Source: Bryobacterales bacterium (lineage in GTDB: Bacteria > Acidobacteriota > Terriglobia > Bryobacterales > Bryobacteraceae). Taken from it: DNA of 23,220 bases. Where the stretch lies: positions 22,780-45,999 of the forward strand of contig DOZZ01000080.1 of assembly GCA_003517725.1 (NCBI GenBank). The letters are read 5' to 3'. The notes beneath the pieces are model-generated. The model was not told where the DNA came from and ran no database searches. It worked only from the letters and a program-made list of their open reading frames with translations. Positions 1 through 7,886 of the stretch are shown here, one piece after another (within the stretch, counting starts at the first letter, position 1; each line of letters begins with the position of its first letter). The position numbers and the translations under genes were made by a program.

Positions 1-1
1 G

Positions 2-709
2 AGCATCGCCAGCCGCATCCAGCAAAGTATTCTGCCGAGTGAATTTCCGCAAGATCCGCGCTACGAGATCTATGCGGAAATGCTGCCCGCGCGCACGGTC
101 GGGGGCGACTTCTACGATTTCTTCGCGATCAGCGACCGGCTGGTGGGGTTCGCCATCGGCGACGTCTCGGGCAAAGGTATTCCGGCGGCGTTGTACATGG
201 CCGTCAGCCGCACGCTGTTGCGCGGCGCGGCGTTGCAAAGCGCCACGCCGCAAGCATGCCTGGAGACCGTGAGCCGGCTGCTCGGCGGGCAGCGTTCCGG
301 CGAGATGTACGTGACGCTGCTCTACGGCGTTCTGGATGTGGAGACCGGGGCGGTCGATTTCGCGGTGGCCGGACAGACGCCGCCGTTCCTGATCAAAGCC
401 AGCGGAGAGACGGTGCTGTTCCGGGATGTGCGGGGCACCATGCTCGGGCTTTTCGATGATGTCGAGGTCGGGACGTGCCATTTGACACTGCAGGCTGGGG
501 AAACGCTTTTGCTTTATACCGATGGCGTGTCCGATGCGGAGAATACCGACGGCGTGCACTTCACGCAGAGGCGCCTGGAGCAGACGCTGCGAGCCGCGGG
601 GCGCCCGGCGCGCCAAACCGTGGAAAGCGTGCTCGCGAAGCTCGAAAGCTTCCGCGGGGATGCCACGCAGAACGACGACGTTACGGTGATGGCGCTGCGT
701 TATCGCTAA
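2..709 (+). CDS. SpoIIE/RsbU-type PP2C serine phosphatase (5' partial)
   Basis: The reading frame is open from the first full codon, so the N-terminal part lies outside the window. What remains is an almost complete PP2C SpoIIE domain. In order it shows the entry segment SRIQQSILP, the metal-binding motif GGDFYDF, GDVSGKG, then TDGVSDAEN and NDDVTV near the end. All four metal-ligand aspartates of the family are therefore present, and the domain should be active. Proteins of this family dephosphorylate the serine of STAS anti-sigma-factor antagonists in partner-switching control. A STAS gene lies directly opposite, and its 3' end overlaps this one by 29 bp. The missing N-terminus usually carries a sensor (GAF, PAS, HAMP or receiver), which cannot be judged here. 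An internal ATG at 80 is too late to be the start because conserved residues lie before it. Confidence 0.93.
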   Translation, partial: SIASRIQQSILPSEFPQDPRYEIYAEMLPARTVGGDFYDFFAISDRLVGFAIGDVSGKGIPAALYMAVSRTLLRGAALQSATPQACLETVSRLLGGQRSGEMYVTLLYGVLDVETGAVDFAVAGQTPPFLIKASGETVLFRDVRGTMLGLFDDVEVGTCHLTLQAGETLLLYTDGVSDAENTDGVHFTQRRLEQTLRAAGRPARQTVESVLAKLESFRGDATQNDDVTVMALRYR

Positions 710-1040
710 AGCTGTCGATGGCTTCCTGCTCTGTCGCGTACAGCGGGAACAGGCGGTTCAAGCGCACCAGTTCCACCGCTTCCTTGACGCGCTCCTGCGG
801 TTCGGCCAGCTTCAACATCCCGCCGGCGGCCTTGGTATTCGCGAAATTGAGAGCCAGAACGCCCAGCCCGGCGCTATCCATGAACGGGACGTCCGACAGA
901 TTCAAGACGATCTGGTTGCTGCCGTCCAGCACCAGTTGATCCAAAGCCGCGCGCAAGGTCTGCGAAGGTTCGCCCACCGTAACTTTGCCGGAAATCGAAA
1001 GCACCGACGTCGATCCCACTTTTCTGACCTCTGTTTTCAT
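681..1040 (-). CDS. STAS-domain anti-sigma factor antagonist
   Basis: The 119-residue product is a single STAS domain. It carries the family signature VPFMDSAGLG at residues 51-60, in which Ser56 is the expected phosphorylation site. Such proteins bind a switch kinase (RsbW/SpoIIAB type) when unphosphorylated and so free a sigma factor or another target. The ATG at 1040 is chosen because GAGGAAG stands 10 nt upstream. An in-frame ATG at 1070 would add ten residues but has no ribosome binding site. The gene converges with the PP2C phosphatase gene and the two 3' ends overlap by 29 bp. The phosphatase is a natural candidate for resetting this antagonist, though that is inferred from proximity. 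No switch-kinase gene is present in the window. Confidence 0.9.
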   Translation of the reverse strand: MKTEVRKVGSTSVLSISGKVTVGEPSQTLRAALDQLVLDGSNQIVLNLSDVPFMDSAGLGVLALNFANTKAAGGMLKLAEPQERVKEAVELVRLNRLFPLYATEQEAIDSFSDNAAPSP

Positions 1041-1108
1041 CGACAACGGGCTTCCTCTTCCAAATGCCATTGCACGAGCAATGCCAATTGAATTTACTTA
1101 CTGGAAAT

Positions 1109-1134
1109 GTGGGGCAGGTTGAAACCTGCCCCAC
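1109..1134. repeat. Palindromic repeat, copy A (shared with 14096-14118)
   Basis: This is a perfect inverted repeat with 12-bp arms (GTGGGGCAGGTT and its complement) and a 2-nt centre. It sits between folK and the STAS gene. The right part, 1114-1136, recurs at 14096-14118 with 22 of 23 bases identical. No T-run follows on either strand, so it is not a classic intrinsic terminator. It could be a REP-like dispersed element that also acts as an RNA hairpin after folK. Confidence 0.8.
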
Positions 1135-1138
1135 TAGA

Positions 1139-1633
1139 CTAGGGCGTGCTCGTTGTTTCGACACGCCGAACCTTTTGGCCTTGCAAATCATCTAAAAGAG
1201 CACGCATACTGCGGCCGCTCTGCGGATCGCGCCAGTCGGGGGCCAGGTCGGCCATCGGCGCTAGTACGAAGCGGCGCTCGGAGTAGCGTGGATGCGGCAC
1301 CTGCAAATCCGCCGATTGGATGATCGAACGGGCGAAAAACAGGATGTCGATATCGAGCGTGCGGGGCCCGTTGGCTACCGTGCGCTTACGGCCGAACTCG
1401 CGCTCCACGCGGCGGATGCGCTGTAACAGCTGGCGCGGGAAGAGCGACGTTTCGGCCTCGGCTACCAGGTTCAGGAACCACTCCTGCTCGCGCAGGCCCT
1501 GCGGCTCGGTTTCATAGATGGGCGACACGCGCAGGATGCGCAGGTCTGGGGTGTTGAGGGCCTCGAGGCCGCGGTCCAGCGTGGCGCGGCGGTCGCCGAC
1601 GTTGGAGCCGAGGCCGAGATATATTTTCTTCAA
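1139..1633 (-). CDS. folK: 2-amino-4-hydroxy-6-hydroxymethyldihydropteridine pyrophosphokinase
   Basis: HPPK transfers pyrophosphate from ATP to 6-hydroxymethyl-7,8-dihydropterin in cytosolic folate synthesis. The 164-residue length is normal for the family. Landmarks are the N-terminal [10 protein letters not shown], the HPPK signature [10 protein letters not shown] at residues 89-98 with the Mg-binding Asp94 and Asp96, and VPHP at 112-115. The start codon is TTG at 1633, and it overlaps the ruvB stop in the four bases TTGA, so translation is probably coupled to ruvB. Other folate genes are not in the window. It is the last gene of a ruvA-ruvB-folK transcript, followed by palindromic repeat copy A. 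Confidence 0.96.
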   Translation of the reverse strand: MKKIYLGLGSNVGDRRATLDRGLEALNTPDLRILRVSPIYETEPQGLREQEWFLNLVAEAETSLFPRQLLQRIRRVEREFGRKRTVANGPRTLDIDILFFARSIIQSADLQVPHPRYSERRFVLAPMADLAPDWRDPQSGRSMRALLDDLQGQKVRRVETTSTP

Positions 1634-2661
1634 AACAGCCCTGGCTGAGGAGATTCGGCGTCAAAGTGCCGATCAATATGGAAGTAATCAAACGCGCGGG
1701 CCGTGGCGACACGGCCGCGGGAAGTTCGATGGAGAAAACCAAGTTGGATGAGATACGGTTCGTAGACCTCCTCGAGGGTCTCGGCCTCTTCGCCGATGGA
1801 GGCCGCAATGGTGCCGACGCCGACGGGGCCGCCGCGATATTTGGCGAGCACCGTGAGCATGATCTTGCGGTCGATTTCGTCGAGGCCAAAGGGGTCCACT
1901 TCGAGCAGATCGAGGGCGACCTGCGCGACTTCGAGGGTCACGCGGCCGTCGGCGCGGACTTGCGCGTAGTCGCGGACGCGCCGCAAGAGGCGGTTGGCGA
2001 TACGCGGCGTGCCGCGGCTGCGGCGGGCGATCTCGGCCGCGCCCTCGGTCTCGATCGGGACGTTCAGGAGGCGCGCCGACCGGTTCACGATGAGCGCCAA
2101 CTCATCGACATCGTAGTAGTTGAGTCGCAGCACCAGGCCAAACCGCCCACGAAGCGGGGCGCTTAACAGGCCCTGCCGCGTGGTGGCCCCAATGGCGGTG
2201 AAGTGCTGCAGCGGAATGGAGTGGGTGCGGGCGCCGGGGCCCTGGCCGATCAGGATGTCGAGGTGAAAGTCTTCGAGCGCCGAGTACAGCATCTCTTCGA
2301 CATCGGGCAACAGCCGATGCACTTCATCGATGAAGAAGACCTGGCGCGGCTGGATGGTGCTGAGGATGCCCGAGAGGTCCAGCTTCTTCTGGAGCACCGG
2401 GCCGGAGGTCTGCTGCAGCGGCACCCCCAGCTCCTCGGCGATGATGGCCGCGAGGGTGGTTTTGCCGAGGCCGGGCGGGCCGTAGAGCAGCACGTGGTCC
2501 ATGGCTTCGCCGCGGCGGCGGGCGGCGTCGATGGCAATTTCCAGGTTTTCCTTGAGGCGCGACTGGCCCGTGAAATCGCGCAGCCGATGGGGTCGCAGGC
2601 CGGCTTCAAACTGAGCGTCTTCCTCGGTCGAATTGGGCGAGATCACGCGCGCTTCGGGCAT
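1630..2661 (-). CDS. ruvB: Holliday junction branch migration ATPase RuvB
   Basis: RuvB is the hexameric AAA+ motor that, loaded by RuvA, drives branch migration of Holliday junctions in recombination and repair. The 343-residue protein has the usual length. It shows Walker A GPPGLGKT (61-68), Walker B FFIDE (109-113), the sensor 1 segment GATTR (158-162) and the arginine-finger region RGRFG (171-175). The C-terminal winged-helix domain follows, with the conserved [12 protein letters not shown] stretch. The ATG at 2661 is preceded by a 36-bp spacer after ruvA. Its stop codon overlaps the TTG start of folK. The order ruvA-ruvB is standard; the folK attachment is specific to this lineage or locus. 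Confidence 0.98.
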   Translation of the reverse strand: MPEARVISPNSTEEDAQFEAGLRPHRLRDFTGQSRLKENLEIAIDAARRRGEAMDHVLLYGPPGLGKTTLAAIIAEELGVPLQQTSGPVLQKKLDLSGILSTIQPRQVFFIDEVHRLLPDVEEMLYSALEDFHLDILIGQGPGARTHSIPLQHFTAIGATTRQGLLSAPLRGRFGLVLRLNYYDVDELALIVNRSARLLNVPIETEGAAEIARRSRGTPRIANRLLRRVRDYAQVRADGRVTLEVAQVALDLLEVDPFGLDEIDRKIMLTVLAKYRGGPVGVGTIAASIGEEAETLEEVYEPYLIQLGFLHRTSRGRVATARAFDYFHIDRHFDAESPQPGLF

Positions 2662-2697
2662 GCAGCTAGATTAGCGAATTGGTATCAACCTGCCGCT

Positions 2698-3297
2698 TCA
2701 GGGGCGTACCATTTCGAGCGCCGTGCGAAACATGACTTCGAAGGCCGTGAGCTCCGGGCGCGTGGCGCGCACCTTCTTCAGAGCGGCTTCGGCGGCGGGC
2801 TTGGCACAGCCCAGATTGGTGAGCGCCGACAGCACGTCGCGCTCGACATCGCTGAGCGCGGGCGCGTGTTCCGCCGCGGGTCCTTCCGAGGAAGGCGCGG
2901 CCAGTTTGTCGCGCAGCTCCAGCACCATGCGCTCGGCGGTTTTCTTGCCGATGCCGGGGATGCGCACCAGCTTGTCGACTTCCCCGCCCCGGATGGCGCG
3001 AATCAGGTCGCCCGCCGGCAGTCCGGAAAGGATCGTCACGCCCAGCTTGGGACCGATGCCGCTGACGCCAATCAGCCGTTCGAACAGCGTCTTTTCGTCG
3101 GCGGTCAGAAAGCCGTACAGCAGCAGGGCATCTTCCCGCACGTGGGTGTGGATTTTGAGCCGGACCTCGGCGCCGGTAGCGGGCAGGCCGGTGAAGGTCG
3201 AAACCGGAATCATGACGTCGTAGCCGACGCCGCCGGCCTCCACGATGGCCTGGTTCGGGCTCTTCTCGATCAACGTGCCGCGCAGCAGGGCAATCAT
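2698..3297 (-). CDS. ruvA: Holliday junction DNA-binding protein RuvA
   Basis: RuvA forms the tetrameric platform that grips four-way junctions and recruits RuvB. The 199-residue protein begins MIALLRGTLIEK, typical of the N-terminal OB fold. It contains two helix-hairpin-helix elements, GVSGIGPKLG and RIPGIGKKTAERM, and ends with the small C-terminal domain (SDVERDVLSALTNLG) that contacts RuvB. The ATG at 3297 is only 21 bp from the divergent rsmE start, so its promoter must reach into rsmE. A TACAAT-like box lies on the minus strand at 3317-3312, without a recognisable -35. ruvC is not in the window. Confidence 0.97.
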   Translation of the reverse strand: MIALLRGTLIEKSPNQAIVEAGGVGYDVMIPVSTFTGLPATGAEVRLKIHTHVREDALLLYGFLTADEKTLFERLIGVSGIGPKLGVTILSGLPAGDLIRAIRGGEVDKLVRIPGIGKKTAERMVLELRDKLAAPSSEGPAAEHAPALSDVERDVLSALTNLGCAKPAAEAALKKVRATRPELTAFEVMFRTALEMVRP

Positions 3298-3318
3298 GAA
3301 ATGCGAACATCATTGTAC

Positions 3319-4074
3319 ATGGCACGCAGACGCTTCTTCGTGGATGAAGTTCGCAACGGCCGCGCCGAGATCGCCGGCGAGGAAGCGCATCATCTGACAC
3401 GCGTGCTGCGGGTGGCCGTGGGCCAGCAGTTCGAGATCAGCGACGACCGCCAGGTGTATCTGGCGGAGGTACAGGAAGCCCGCAAAGATCTGGTGCGGTT
3501 TGCGATTGTGTCGAAGCTCGACCCTGGGCCGCCGACCCCGCCCGTGACGCTGGTGTGCGCGCTGATTAAGTTCGACCGGCTGGAGTGGATGATCGAGAAG
3601 GCCACGGAGCTGGGGGTGGCGCGCATTGTCCCGGTCGAGACCGAGCGCAGCGAGCACGGGCTCTTCCATGCGGCTCAAAAACGCGTGGAACGCTGGCGGC
3701 GTATTGCGCTTGAGGCCAGCCAGCAGGCCCGCCGCGGGTTTCTACCTACGATCGAAGATCCGGTGGGGTTAACTACGCACCTGCAACATCGGTATGACTT
3801 TCGGGTGCGGCTGGAGGAGGAATCGGGCGCCTTGGCGCTAGCCCTTCCGGTACCATGGAAAGAGCAGTCCATGGCTTTAGCGATTGGACCCGAAGGTGGC
3901 TGGACCGAGAAGGAACGGGCGGTGATGAACGCCGCCGGCTGGAGCGCCATGTCGCTCGGGGGCAACATCCTGCGAGCCGAAACCGCCGCGCTGGCTGGGC
4001 TCGCGATTGTGGCCCACGGCTGGCACCAGCAGCAGAGCCACAGGAACATGCCAGAGAATGCGCCCGATCGGTAG
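3319..4074 (+). CDS. rsmE: 16S rRNA (uracil1498-N3)-methyltransferase RsmE
   Basis: RsmE methylates U1498 of 16S rRNA using S-adenosylmethionine and belongs to the SPOUT (trefoil-knot) family. The 251-residue product starts MARRRFFVDE with the PUA-like N-terminal domain (EEAHHLTRVLRV). It carries the knot motifs ALIKFDRLEWMIEKATELGV, AIGPEGGWTEKE (188-199) and LGGNILRAETAALAGLAI (213-230). I chose the ATG at 3319; an in-frame ATG at 3301 would add six residues and leave 3 bp to the divergent ruvA. Neither has a strong ribosome binding site. The frame stays open far upstream through antisense ruvA/ruvB sequence, but that part is a shadow. The 3' end overlaps the phosphoesterase gene by 17 bp. 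Confidence 0.95.
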   Translation: MARRRFFVDEVRNGRAEIAGEEAHHLTRVLRVAVGQQFEISDDRQVYLAEVQEARKDLVRFAIVSKLDPGPPTPPVTLVCALIKFDRLEWMIEKATELGVARIVPVETERSEHGLFHAAQKRVERWRRIALEASQQARRGFLPTIEDPVGLTTHLQHRYDFRVRLEEESGALALALPVPWKEQSMALAIGPEGGWTEKERAVMNAAGWSAMSLGGNILRAETAALAGLAIVAHGWHQQQSHRNMPENAPDR

Positions 4075-5242
4075 CTATTTCATTGACTTTTTGACGCTGG
4101 TGCCGATGGCGGTGGTGCAGTTCCTGATGGCCCGGGCGGTCTGGCGCTGGGCGCGGGCGCGCGGCTGGGGCGAAGGGACCATGCTGGGGCTGGCCGTACT
4201 GCTGGAAACATGGGCCGCGCTGCTGGCGCTGGGCGCTTCGTTCAGCACGCCGGCACTCACCATGCACCTCGCGCTGCCGGCGCACGCGGTGGGCGTGATT
4301 CAGGCCATCACCTCCCTGTGGCTGTTCGCGTCGTCCGGTAGTTATGTCGTGTACCGGATTTGGCGGCGGTGGGCGCGCGGCACGGCGGAGGACATTGCGG
4401 ACACCGGGCGGCGGCGCGCACTCCAAAGCATTGGTTATGCCGCGATTGCGGCGCCGGCGGCGGCGATCGGGTACGGGGCGCTGATCGGCCGCACCGATTT
4501 TCACGTGGTCGAGAGGGAAATTGCGGTGCCCGGGCTGCATCCGGATCTGGAGAACCTGCGCATACTGCAGGTCAGCGATTTCCATCTGAGCGCTTTCTTG
4601 AGCGAGAAGGAGTTGGCGCGCGCCATCGACGCGGCCAATGAGTTGAAGCCGCACATCGCCCTGATGACGGGGGACCTGGTCACGCGCGCGGGCGATCCGG
4701 TGGCCACGGCGGTGCGTCAGACGGTCCGGTTGAAGGCGGATGCCGGCGTGTATGGCTGCATGGGCAACCACGAAATTTACGCGGGCTCGGAAGATCTGAC
4801 GCAAAGGCTGGCGGCGCGCTCCGGAGCGCAATTTTTGCGCATGGAGAACCGGGTCCTGAAGTTTGGGCAAGGCCAATTCAACCTGGCTGGCGTGGATTAC
4901 CAGAGGGCGGGCCATAAAGAGCTGTACCTGGCCGGCGCCGAAAAGCTGATCGTTCCGGGCATGCCCAATTTCCTGATGTCGCATAACCCCGACGTGTTTC
5001 CGGTAGCGGCGCGGAAGGGCTTTGACGTCACCTTCGCGGGCCACACCCACGGTGGGCAGGTCACAGTGGAAATTCTGGACCAGAGCGTCAACCCGGCGCG
5101 TTTCTACACGCGCTACGTGACCGGTCTGTATCGAATAGGCGAGCGGAGCTGTTACGTTACGCGCGGCATCGGGACGATCGGCCTGCCGGCACGCATTGGA
5201 GCTACCCCCGAGATTACTCTGATCCGGCTCAAGCGAGCCTGA
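4058..5242 (+). CDS. Membrane-anchored calcineurin-like metallophosphoesterase
   Basis: The 394-residue protein has a membrane part of about four hydrophobic helices (roughly residues 9-28, 42-62, 70-99 and 122-143). A two-metal phosphoesterase domain follows. Metal ligands seen are Asp174 and His176 (SDFH), Asp206 (GDLV), Asn237-His238 (GNHE), His309 (SHNP) and His329/His331 (GHTHGGQ). This is the YkuE/YaeI/LpxG type of arrangement; members cleave phosphate esters or pyrophosphates at the membrane, for example in lipid A precursor synthesis. The true substrate is not evident. GRRRALQ before the last helix is only loosely like a Tat signal. The ATG at 4058 overlaps the end of rsmE by 17 bp, which suggests coupling. 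Confidence 0.88.
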   Translation: MRPIGSYFIDFLTLVPMAVVQFLMARAVWRWARARGWGEGTMLGLAVLLETWAALLALGASFSTPALTMHLALPAHAVGVIQAITSLWLFASSGSYVVYRIWRRWARGTAEDIADTGRRRALQSIGYAAIAAPAAAIGYGALIGRTDFHVVEREIAVPGLHPDLENLRILQVSDFHLSAFLSEKELARAIDAANELKPHIALMTGDLVTRAGDPVATAVRQTVRLKADAGVYGCMGNHEIYAGSEDLTQRLAARSGAQFLRMENRVLKFGQGQFNLAGVDYQRAGHKELYLAGAEKLIVPGMPNFLMSHNPDVFPVAARKGFDVTFAGHTHGGQVTVEILDQSVNPARFYTRYVTGLYRIGERSCYVTRGIGTIGLPARIGATPEITLIRLKRA

Positions 5243-5278
5243 GGGAGCCGCCGCAGCGACTTTCCGGTGATTTTCCGG

Positions 5279-5307
5279 TTGCATCGCATGCTTTCTTAAT
5301 ATATGCT
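5279..5307 (+). promoter_or_regulatory. Candidate sigma-70 promoter of the small secreted protein gene
   Basis: TTGCAT (5279-5284) and TATGCT (5302-5307) are separated by exactly 17 bp. Transcription would start near 5314 and give a leader of about 30 nt with the ribosome binding site GGAG before the ATG at 5345. Both boxes match four of six consensus bases. Confidence 0.45.
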
Positions 5308-5344
5308 TCGCGCTGCAAGTTCAAGGCGTGAAAAAGGAGAGGCG

Positions 5345-5809
5345 ATGAGAAAACTATTGACGACGCTCGTTGTTGGCTTGGCGGTCACCGCGATGGGAGC
5401 GTTTGCCGCTGACAATTCCCTCGGAACGTGGAAACTCAATATGGAGAAGTCGAAGTTCACTCCCTCGGCCCCTGTCAAGAGCCTGACTTCGACGCGGGAA
5501 GCATCGGACGGCGGAGTGAAAGTGACGACCACCGGAGAGCGGGCGGATGGTACGCCGATCAACGCCAGTTACACGGCCAAATATGACGGCAAGGAATATC
5601 CCGTGACCGGCGCCCCATACGACACCATTGCCATCAAGAAGGCCAACGCCAACACTTACACGGCCAAGTTGAAAAACAAGGGTGACAAGTACAGCACCAC
5701 CGCGCGATCCGTGATTTCGAAGGATGGCAAGACCATGACTACCACCAACAACGGCACGGACGGCAAAGGGGACCCGATCAGCTTCACGATGGTTTACGAG
5801 AAGCAGTAA
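5345..5809 (+). CDS. Small secreted protein of unknown function
   Basis: The 154-residue product has a clear Sec signal peptide, MRKLLTTLVVGLAVTAMGAFA, cut before ADN. The mature part begins LGTWKLNMEKSKFTPSAPVK and is rich in Thr, Lys, Asp and Gly, with a likely all-beta, lipocalin-like pattern. I have seen the W-K-L-N-x-x-K-S-K-F start in acidobacterial secreted proteins but know no function. The start is chosen at 5345 because GGAGAGGCG directly precedes it; an upstream in-frame ATG at 5303 lies in the putative -10 box. The gene stands alone with its own promoter and ends 2 bp from the convergent bcp gene. Confidence 0.8.
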   Translation: MRKLLTTLVVGLAVTAMGAFAADNSLGTWKLNMEKSKFTPSAPVKSLTSTREASDGGVKVTTTGERADGTPINASYTAKYDGKEYPVTGAPYDTIAIKKANANTYTAKLKNKGDKYSTTARSVISKDGKTMTTTNNGTDGKGDPISFTMVYEKQ

Positions 5810-5811
5810 GT

Positions 5812-6258
5812 TTAGAGCGCGGCCAATACCTCGGCGGCGTGGCCTTCGGGCTTTACCTTGGGGAAGATGTGTGCGATCTTGCCCTGCTCGTCGATGATGT
5901 AGGTGGTGCGCTCGACGCCCATCACCTTCTTGCCGTACATGTTCTTTTCCTTGAGCAGGCCGTAGTCGGTGGCGGCCTTCTTGTCGGCATCGGCCAACAG
6001 GGTGAAGTTGAGATCGAACTTGCTCTTAAATTTCGCCTGCGCGTTGGGCGTGTCGGGCGAGACGCCGACGACCAGCGCCTTCTTGGCGATCTCGCGATTG
6101 TCGCGAAATTCGCAGGCTTCGACGGTGCAGCCGGGCGTATCGGCGCGCGGGTAGAAATAGAGTACGATTTTCTGACCGCGGTGAGCGGCGAGGTCGAAAT
6201 CTTCGCCGGTGTCGGTCTCCAAGAGAATGTTGGGTGCGGTTTGGCCTACTTCGATCAT
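5812..6258 (-). CDS. bcp: Thioredoxin-dependent peroxiredoxin, Bcp/PrxQ type
   Basis: PrxQ enzymes reduce H2O2 and organic hydroperoxides using thioredoxin-like donors in the cytosol. The 148-residue length fits. The active-site motif PRADTPGCTVEACEF contains the peroxidatic Cys44 and the resolving Cys49 five residues later, the atypical two-cysteine arrangement of this subfamily. VGVSPDTPNAQAKF and GVERTTYIID are further family landmarks. The ATG overlaps the gatB stop in the four bases ATGA, so bcp is translated from the gatB-bcp transcript. Its stop lies 2 bp from that of the convergent secreted-protein gene, and no terminator hairpin is visible in that junction. Confidence 0.95.
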   Translation of the reverse strand: MIEVGQTAPNILLETDTGEDFDLAAHRGQKIVLYFYPRADTPGCTVEACEFRDNREIAKKALVVGVSPDTPNAQAKFKSKFDLNFTLLADADKKAATDYGLLKEKNMYGKKVMGVERTTYIIDEQGKIAHIFPKVKPEGHAAEVLAAL

Positions 6259-7745
6259 TTCTGCTCCGATGCCAGCTTGCGGCTGAGAATTTCATTGACG
6301 GTGGCGGGATTGGCCTGCCCGCGGGAGGCCTTCATGACCTGCCCGACGAGGAAGCCCGCCACGGCGGTTTTGCCGCCGCGATACTGCTCCACTTGTTTGG
6401 GGTTGGCGGCCAGCACGCCGTCAACAATTTTTTCGAGCGCGCCGGTGTCGCTGATCTGCTGCAACCCCTCGCGTTGCATGATGACTTGCGCGGTCTCGCC
6501 GGTCGCAAACATTTTGGTGAAGACCTCCTTGGCGAGCTTGGTCGAGAGCGCGCCGCTCGCGATCAGCTTCACCAATTCGCCCAGATTGGCCGCGGTGACC
6601 GGCGAGTCGCAGACATCTTTGCCGGCGGCGTTCAACAGGCCGTTGAGATCTCCCATGACCCAGTTCGCGGCGGTCTTGGGATCGCCCGAGGCGCGGGCGG
6701 CCGCCTCGAAGTAATCGGCTGTGGCGCGCGTTAGAGTCAGCACTTGCGCATCGTATTCGCGCAGGCCATACTCCTCGACGAAGCGTTTGCGCTTGGCCGC
6801 CGGAAGTTCCGGCATGGTGGAGCGAATCTCTTCGAGCCACTCGTGGCCGACTCGCAACGGGGCCAGGTCGGGCTCCGGGAAATAGCGGTAGTCGTGCGCC
6901 GATTCCTTGCTGCGCATGCTGACCGTTTCGCCCAGGTCAGGGTTGTACAACCGCGTCTCCTGGACCACGCGGCCGCCGCTTTCGATGAGCGCGATCTGGC
7001 GCAGGATTTCGTAATCGAGCGCCTGTTTCAGGAAGCGGAAAGAGTTCAGGTTCTTGACCTCGGCCTTGGTGCCGAACTTTTCGGCGCCGCGCAGGCGGAC
7101 CGAGACGTTGGCGTCACAGCGCAGATGGCCCTTCTCCATGTCGCACGTGGAGATCTCGACGAACTGCAGCATCTGCTTAAGCTCGGTGAGGTAGGCGAAA
7201 GCCTCGTCGGAAGTGCGCATGTCGGGCTCGCTGACGATTTCGATGAGCGGCATGCCGCAGCGGTTGAGGTCGACGTAGGTGTACTTGGAGGAGTCCTTGA
7301 AGCCGTCGTGAATGCTTTTGCCGGCGTCGTCTTCCATGTGGACACGAGTGACGCCGATGCGGCGAATATCGGCGTCGACGCGAACATCGACGGAGCCGTG
7401 CTCGGCCAGCGGCTCATCGTATTGGGAAATCTGGTAGCCCTTGGGGAGATCCGGGTAGAAGTAGTTCTTGCGCGCGAAACGGGAGAGCGGGTTGACCCGG
7501 CAGTTAAGCGCGAGCGCGGCTTTGACGGCCAGTTCGACGGCTTCGCGGCTGAGTACCGGCAGAGCGCCGGGGAGCCCCAGGCAGACCGGGCAGACGTTAG
7601 TGTTGGGCGGCGCGCCGAAGCTAGTGGGACAGGAGCAAAAGATCTTGGAGCGCGTGGCCAGCTGGCAGTGCACTTCGAGCCCGATCACGGGCTCATATTT
7701 GGCGACCAGGTCGGCGGAGGGCGGTTCTAGAACAGCCGAGGACAT
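6255..7745 (-). CDS. gatB: Asp-tRNA(Asn)/Glu-tRNA(Gln) amidotransferase subunit B
   Basis: GatB phosphorylates misacylated Glu-tRNA(Gln) or Asp-tRNA(Asn) and accepts ammonia from GatA, so the cell can make Gln-tRNA or Asn-tRNA indirectly. The 496-residue protein shows YEPVIGLEVHCQL, the zinc site Cys37, Cys39, Cys52, Cys55 (FCSCP and VCPVC), and KNYFYPDLPKGYQISQYD. The C-terminal helical and YqeY-like tRNA-binding region ends LVGQVMKASRGQANPATVNEIL. The full length argues for an intact gene. gatA and gatC are not in the window, which is common because the genes are often scattered. The gene overlaps bcp by 4 bp. Upstream lie two tandem hairpins. Confidence 0.97.
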   Translation of the reverse strand: MSSAVLEPPSADLVAKYEPVIGLEVHCQLATRSKIFCSCPTSFGAPPNTNVCPVCLGLPGALPVLSREAVELAVKAALALNCRVNPLSRFARKNYFYPDLPKGYQISQYDEPLAEHGSVDVRVDADIRRIGVTRVHMEDDAGKSIHDGFKDSSKYTYVDLNRCGMPLIEIVSEPDMRTSDEAFAYLTELKQMLQFVEISTCDMEKGHLRCDANVSVRLRGAEKFGTKAEVKNLNSFRFLKQALDYEILRQIALIESGGRVVQETRLYNPDLGETVSMRSKESAHDYRYFPEPDLAPLRVGHEWLEEIRSTMPELPAAKRKRFVEEYGLREYDAQVLTLTRATADYFEAAARASGDPKTAANWVMGDLNGLLNAAGKDVCDSPVTAANLGELVKLIASGALSTKLAKEVFTKMFATGETAQVIMQREGLQQISDTGALEKIVDGVLAANPKQVEQYRGGKTAVAGFLVGQVMKASRGQANPATVNEILSRKLASEQK

Positions 7746-7778
7746 CTTTTAAGATTAACGCGCCCGCGAACCCCGCCG

Positions 7779-7822
7779 AAAAGTGCTCTGGCTACAAATG
7801 CCTTTGTAGCCAGAGCACCTTT
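7779..7822. repeat. Hairpin repeat unit 1
   Basis: This 44-bp unit contains a perfect 16-bp inverted repeat (7783-7798 with 7803-7818) around a 4-nt loop TGCC. It is 41 of 44 bases identical to unit 2 at 7843-7886. The stem contains GTGCTCTGGCTAC. It lies between the divergent gatB and DUF1549 genes. No T-run follows on either strand. Confidence 0.9.
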
Positions 7823-7842
7823 GAGTTTCATTTTGGAACGGG

Positions 7843-7886
7843 AAAAGTGCTCTGGCTACTAATGGGTTTGTAGCCAGAGCACCTTT
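7843..7886. repeat. Hairpin repeat unit 2
   Basis: This second copy has the same 44-bp layout, with a perfect 13-bp stem (7847-7859 with 7870-7882) and a 10-nt loop. The three differences from unit 1 all fall in or next to the loop, while the stem is unchanged. The copies start 64 bp apart. Only two units occur, so this is not a CRISPR array. Confidence 0.9.

Noticed and set aside
2681..2694. Third copy of the GCAGGTTGAAACCTGC palindrome between ruvA and ruvB
   Set aside because: Only one arm (AACCTGCC) matches and the other is degraded; too short to separate from chance.
2203..3318. Long plus-strand open frame running through antisense ruvB/ruvA into rsmE
   Set aside because: It is an open-frame artefact of GC-rich codons opposite two well-conserved genes; RsmE homology begins only at 3319.
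3773..5284. 503-codon minus-strand frame opposite the phosphoesterase gene
   Set aside because: Arg/Pro/Gln-rich shadow frame; the opposite strand holds all metallophosphoesterase motifs.
7779..7886. Twin repeats as a minimal CRISPR array
   Set aside because: Only two units, both strong full-length hairpins with a 20-bp spacer, and no cas genes; a palindromic repeat pair explains it better.
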